Positions 60,388 through 64,000 of a DNA stretch of 64,000 nucleotides are shown piece after piece; within the stretch, counting starts at the first letter, position 1, and each line of letters opens with the position of its first letter. Below the pieces are notes generated by a model. The model saw nothing but the letters and a program-made list of their open reading frames with translations, searched no databases and had not been told where the DNA came from. The DNA lies in the NCBI RefSeq assembly GCF_038449125.1, contig NZ_CP151800.1, positions 4,188,406 through 4,252,405 on the forward strand, written 5' to 3'. Both the position numbers and the translations under genes were made by a program. The DNA is from Kosakonia sp. BYX6 (lineage in GTDB: Bacteria > Pseudomonadota > Gammaproteobacteria > Enterobacterales > Enterobacteriaceae).

Positions 60388-61525
60388 GTCACAGCCCCTC
60401 GATCTCAATCATTTAGCGCAACAAATCAAGCAGTGGGGCACTGAACTGGGGTTTCAGCAGGTCGGTATTACGGATACCGACCTCACGGCCAGCGAGCCGA
60501 AACTGCAGGCGTGGCTGGACAAACAATATCACGGCGAGATGGAGTGGATGGCGCGTCACGGTATGATGCGCGCCCGTCCCCACGAGCTTCTCCCCGGCAC
60601 GCTGCGCGTGATCAGCGTGCGTATGAACTATCTTCCCGCCAACGCCGCATTCGCCAGCACGCTGAAAAACCCGGCGCTCGGCTATGTCAGCCGTTACGCG
60701 CTGGGTCGCGATTATCATAAACTGCTGCGCAACCGGCTTAAAAAGCTCGGCGAACGGATACAACAGCAGTGTGCTTCGCTGAATTTTAGACCTTTTGTTG
60801 ATTCTGCGCCCATTCTTGAGCGCCCGTTGGCTGAAAAAGCTGGGCTTGGGTGGACAGGTAAGCACTCACTTATTCTCAGCCGTGACGCCGGATCGTTCTT
60901 TTTCCTCGGCGAATTGTTGATTGATTTACCTCTGCCCATCGACCAACCCGTGGAAGAAGGCTGCGGTCGCTGCATGGCCTGCATGACAATTTGCCCAACC
61001 GGTGCCATTGTCGAGCCATATACCGTCGATGCCCGCCGCTGTATCTCCTATCTCACCATTGAGCTGGAAGGCACCATTCCTGAGGAGTTTCGCCCGCTGA
61101 TTGGTAACCGTATTTATGGTTGCGATGACTGCCAGTTGATTTGCCCGTGGAACCGTTTCTCGCAATTAACCGATGAAGATGATTTCAGCCCGCGCAAGGC
61201 CCTGCACGCCCCTGCGTTAACTGAGCTGTTTGGCTGGAGCGAAGCTTATTTTCTGAAAATCACGGAAGGGTCGGCGATTCGACGGATTGGCCATCTGCGC
61301 TGGCTACGAAATATCGCGGTCGCGCTGGGTAATGCGCCGTGGGATGAAGCGAATATTCAAACGCTGGAGCAACGCCTTGGTGAGCACCCACTTCTCGATG
61401 AACACATACAGTGGGCGATTGCGCAGCAAATCGCGAAGCGAAACGCCTGTGTGGTGGAAGTGCAAACACCGAAAAAACAGCGTCTGGTGAGGGTCGTGGA
61501 AAAGGGTTTGCCGCGCGACGCCTGA
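60386..61525 (+). CDS. queG: Epoxyqueuosine reductase QueG
   Basis: 379 residues, as in E. coli. An N-terminal cobalamin-binding reductase domain is followed by two [4Fe-4S] motifs, CGRCMACMTICPTGA and CDDCQLICPWN, and HEAT-like C-terminal helices. It performs the last step of queuosine synthesis in tRNA. A start at 60386 (MSQPLDLNH) matches the family; the open frame upstream to 60176 is only nnr antisense. Confidence 0.98.
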
Positions 61526-61538
61526 GCCGTCCACAGCT

Positions 61539-61775
61539 TGTGAATAAAATTAAAAACACATTACGATTCAACGTTCACAAAATCGTCAAGTGATCGCATT
61601 AACACTTTGAAATGTTATTTTTATCTTATCTTTCAAAAAATTACAGGAAAACCATTTACCAGGCGAAGTATTTGATTTGTTGCGAATGAAAGGCTCACCT
61701 GTGGATAAGTCTGTTCACAAGCGTTTGGAGAAGACAATAAAAAACGTCCCCAACGAGGAATCCCGCTGTGGATAA
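61539..61775. other. datA: Cluster of DnaA boxes, datA-like DnaA-titration locus
   Basis: Three boxes match TGTGNATAA exactly, all in the same direction: 61539-61547 (TGTGAATAA), 61700-61708 and 61767-61775 (both TGTGGATAA). A near-consensus IHF site (GAAGTATTTGATT, 61665-61677) lies between the first and second. E. coli datA, which with IHF promotes hydrolysis of DnaA-ATP, maps to this same glyVXY-queG neighbourhood. The boxes are seen directly; the function is inferred from position and content. Confidence 0.8.
61739..61759 (-). terminator. Terminator of the glyVXY tRNA operon
   Basis: Minus-strand TCCTC-GTT-GGGGA stem (with one G-T pair), then CGTTTTTT. One DnaA box (61767-61775) lies between glyY and this hairpin. 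Confidence 0.65.
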
Positions 61776-61794
61776 TTTATTGGATTTGAAAATT

Positions 61795-61870
<76 letters not shown>

Positions 61871-61944
61871 ATACTTATCTGGTCAGGCTTGTCTGCCGTG
61901 GGCCAGTAAATCTGGATGGTGCGTGCCTTTCGGCATTTCAAATT

Positions 61945-62020
<76 letters not shown>

Positions 62021-62083
62021 ATATTTACCCGGATTCAGCGTCAATACCGAAACCAGTAAATCTGGATGGTGCATTTCAAATTT

Positions 62084-62159
<76 letters not shown>

Positions 62160-62249
62160 TTATCATCGATTTTTCAGGAAGTTAAAAATCTTTTTCGCTG
62201 AAATTTCGTGATACCGTGTTGCACATTTCTGTGTCTTCACGGGAGGCGC

Positions 62250-62277
62250 ATTATACGAGAAATCCTTCCTGCTGCAA
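62250..62277 (-). promoter_or_regulatory. Promoter of the glyVXY operon
   Basis: Minus strand TTGCAG (62277-62272), 16-nt spacer, perfect TATAAT (62255-62250), then a GC-rich discriminator GCGCCTCCC typical of stringently controlled stable-RNA promoters. Confidence 0.85.
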
Positions 62278-62414
62278 GCCCCTGAAAGCAAATTTTCGCT
62301 TTTTTTGTTTAACTGCCGATTTAATCGACAAAACGCGCGTTTTTACAGCAAAGTCGCGCCAGTACTGGCTTGCAGGGGCGCGAAAAAAATCCCCGGCCCT
62401 GCACAACCATCGCA

Positions 62415-62960
62415 TTACAGCTTAATAAAGTGCTCGCGATAGTAAGCCAGTTCCGCCACGGATTCGCGGATGTCATCCAGCGCCTGGTGGGTGTTCTGTT
62501 TTTTCAACCCTTCCAGTACGTCTGGCTTCCAGCGGCGTGCCAACTCTTTCAATGTGCTGACATCCAGATAGCGATAATGGAAGTACGCTTCCAGTTCCGG
62601 CATGTACTTAAACAGAAAACGACGATCCTGACCGATACTGTTCCCGCAAATTGGCGATTTACCTGCCGGTACCCACTCTTTCAAAAATTCAATGGTTGCC
62701 AGTTCCGCCGCGCGGTCGTCAAGCTGGCTGGCTTTCACGCGATCCACCAAACCGCTGCCGGTATGGGTACGCACGTTCCAGTCATCCATTAATGCCAGTT
62801 GCGCATCGGATTGGTGCACCGCGATCACCGGCCCCTCGGCCAGGATGTTCAGATTTGCGTCTGTTACCAGCGTTGCGATCTCAATAATGCGATCGCGCTC
62901 GGGATCTAAGCCCGTCATCTCCAGATCGATCCAAATGAGGTTGTTTTCATTTGCGCTCAT
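62415..62960 (-). CDS. orn: Oligoribonuclease
   Basis: 181 residues, as in E. coli. DEDDh exonuclease: [21 protein letters not shown] and [10 protein letters not shown] carry the metal ligands and the catalytic histidine. It degrades 2-5-mer RNAs, including linear dinucleotides from c-di-GMP. The ATG at 62960 (MSANENN) is chosen; the frame upstream to 63077 lies in the intergenic region and rsgA. It is divergent from rsgA with 94 bp between. Confidence 0.98.
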   Translation of the reverse strand: MSANENNLIWIDLEMTGLDPERDRIIEIATLVTDANLNILAEGPVIAVHQSDAQLALMDDWNVRTHTGSGLVDRVKASQLDDRAAELATIEFLKEWVPAGKSPICGNSIGQDRRFLFKYMPELEAYFHYRYLDVSTLKELARRWKPDVLEGLKKQNTHQALDDIRESVAELAYYREHFIKL

Positions 62961-63054
62961 GCTATTTTCCACCCTTCTCGCGTCACTATATTCATCTAGA
63001 ATTGCGTGTATCATAGAGGTTTTGCCCATCCAGGGCGACCAGGAGCCAGCACGA

Positions 63055-64000
63055 TTGAGTAAAAATAAACTCTCCAAAGGACAACAGCGCCGCGTAAAAG
63101 CGAATCATCAGCGCCGACTCAAAACGTCTGCGGAGAAAGCCGACTACGATGACAACCTGTTCGGCGAACCGTCCGAAGGGGTGGTGATCAGCCGCTTCGG
63201 GATGCATGCCGATGTCGAATCCGCCGACGGCGAAGTGCACCGCTGCAACATTCGCCGCACGATCCGCTCGCTGGTGACCGGCGATCGCGTGGTCTGGCGT
63301 CCAGGCAAAACTGCGGCAGAAGGCGTGAACGTCAAAGGCATTGTTGAAGCTGTGCATGAGCGCACTTCCGTGCTGACGCGCCCGGACTTTTACGATGGCG
63401 TAAAACCCATCGCCGCGAATATCGATCAGATAATCGTGGTCTCCGCTATCCTGCCTGAACTTTCGCTCAACATTATCGATCGTTATCTGGTTGCCTGCGA
63501 AACGTTGCAGGTTGAACCGCTGATCGTCCTGAACAAAACTGATCTGCTGGACGAAGACGGTATGAAGTTCGTCAATGAGCAGATGGATATCTACCGTGAA
63601 ATTGGTTACCGCGTGTTGATGGTTTCCAGCCACGCCAAAGATGGCCTGGAACCACTCGTTGAGGCGTTAACCGACCGTATAAGCATTTTCGCGGGCCAGT
63701 CCGGCGTGGGTAAATCAAGCCTGCTCAACGCGCTGCTCGGTTTGCAGGAAGAGCGAATCCTTACCAATGACGTTTCCGGTGTCTCCGGCCTCGGGCAGCA
63801 CACCACCACAGCCGCGCGCCTTTATCACTTCCCGCACGGCGGCGATGTGATTGATTCCCCGGGCGTGCGCGAGTTCGGCCTTTGGCATCTCGAGCCGGAA
63901 CAAATTACTCACGGGTTTGTCGAATTCCATGATTTTCTCGGCCATTGCAAATACCGTGATTGCAAGCATGATACCGATCCAGGTTGTGCCATTCGCGAAG
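63055..64000 (+). CDS. rsgA: Ribosome small-subunit GTPase RsgA (truncated by window end)
   Basis: 315 codons are visible of about 350. A TTG start at 63055 gives [14 protein letters not shown], and AGGAG lies 9 nt upstream. An OB-fold domain is followed by the circularly permuted GTPase: G4 NKTD precedes P-loop GQSGVGKSS and G3 DSPG. The zinc-binding motif [14 protein letters not shown] begins just before the edge. It acts in late 30S maturation. The gene runs off the window; nothing suggests it is broken. Confidence 0.97.
   Translation, partial: MSKNKLSKGQQRRVKANHQRRLKTSAEKADYDDNLFGEPSEGVVISRFGMHADVESADGEVHRCNIRRTIRSLVTGDRVVWRPGKTAAEGVNVKGIVEAVHERTSVLTRPDFYDGVKPIAANIDQIIVVSAILPELSLNIIDRYLVACETLQVEPLIVLNKTDLLDEDGMKFVNEQMDIYREIGYRVLMVSSHAKDGLEPLVEALTDRISIFAGQSGVGKSSLLNALLGLQEERILTNDVSGVSGLGQHTTTAARLYHFPHGGDVIDSPGVREFGLWHLEPEQITHGFVEFHDFLGHCKYRDCKHDTDPGCAIRE

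Noticed and set aside
62992-63633. 213-codon minus-strand frame
   Set aside because: It is antisense to rsgA, whose protein is unmistakable.

Overview
The window is chromosomal DNA from a member of the Enterobacteriaceae. Most proteins match their E. coli K-12 counterparts almost residue for residue as I remember them, and the core gene order is that of the E. coli 94-96 min region read backwards: msrA-ytfL-ytfK-ytfJ-cysQ-cpdB-ytfH-ytfG-ytfF ... ytfE-cycA-fklB-ytfB ... rplI-rpsR-priB-rpsF-yjfY-yjfP-bsmA-yjfN ... aidB ... rlmB ... rnr-nsrR-purA-yjeT-hflC-hflK-hflX-hfq-miaA-mutL-amiB-tsaE-nnr-queG-glyVXY-orn-rsgA. The accessory content suggests the Kosakonia/Enterobacter/Klebsiella group, but the species cannot be fixed from this sequence alone.

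Layout. (1) 1-9.6 kb: core genes for repair, nucleotide salvage and quinone reduction, plus an added AraC regulator. A six-fold 11-bp repeat resembling tandem CpxR half-sites lies between that regulator and ytfF. (2) 9.6-16.0 kb: accessory sulfate-ester/sulfonate module with an arylsulfotransferase-thioredoxin fusion, an ABC ATPase, a double-length permease, a divergent binding protein and a LysR regulator. (3) 16.1-17.8 kb: a Tsr-like chemoreceptor with a sigma-28 promoter. (4) 18-26.9 kb: core genes again (ytfE with an NsrR site, cycA, fklB, ytfB, the S6 operon, three YhcN-family genes). (5) 27-32.1 kb: a Cache-domain chemoreceptor, also with a sigma-28-type promoter, then aidB and an MHS-family transporter. 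(6) 33.0-45.3 kb: about 12 kb of accessory DNA separating rlmB from rnr, which are neighbours in E. coli. It holds an eleven-gene scavenging operon (D-cysteine desulfhydrase-like enzyme, Asp/Glu-type racemase, sulfonate-type ABC importer, M20 amidohydrolase, peptide-type ABC importer) and an AT-richer two-gene unit that looks like a zincin toxin with its immunity protein. (7) 45.4-64 kb: core genes from rnr to a truncated rsgA, including three identical tRNA-Gly genes and a cluster of DnaA boxes at the position of E. coli datA.

How it fits together. Two separate gene sets point to scavenging of organic sulfur or amino-acid conjugates. NsrR and one of its classical targets (ytfE, with a near-perfect operator) are both present. 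The two chemoreceptors carry flagellar-class promoters, so they are probably expressed with the motility regulon. The 12-kb insertion cuts rlmB off from the nsrR-rnr operon. A terminator directly after rnr and a candidate sigma-70 promoter in front of rlmB suggest the two are now expressed separately.

Least familiar and most worth testing: the putative toxin/immunity pair (44.0-45.3 kb), the 11-bp repeat array upstream of ytfF, the arylsulfotransferase-thioredoxin/ABC module, and the racemase/desulfhydrase/dual-ABC operon. All calls come from reading the sequence and remembered family knowledge; no database search was run.
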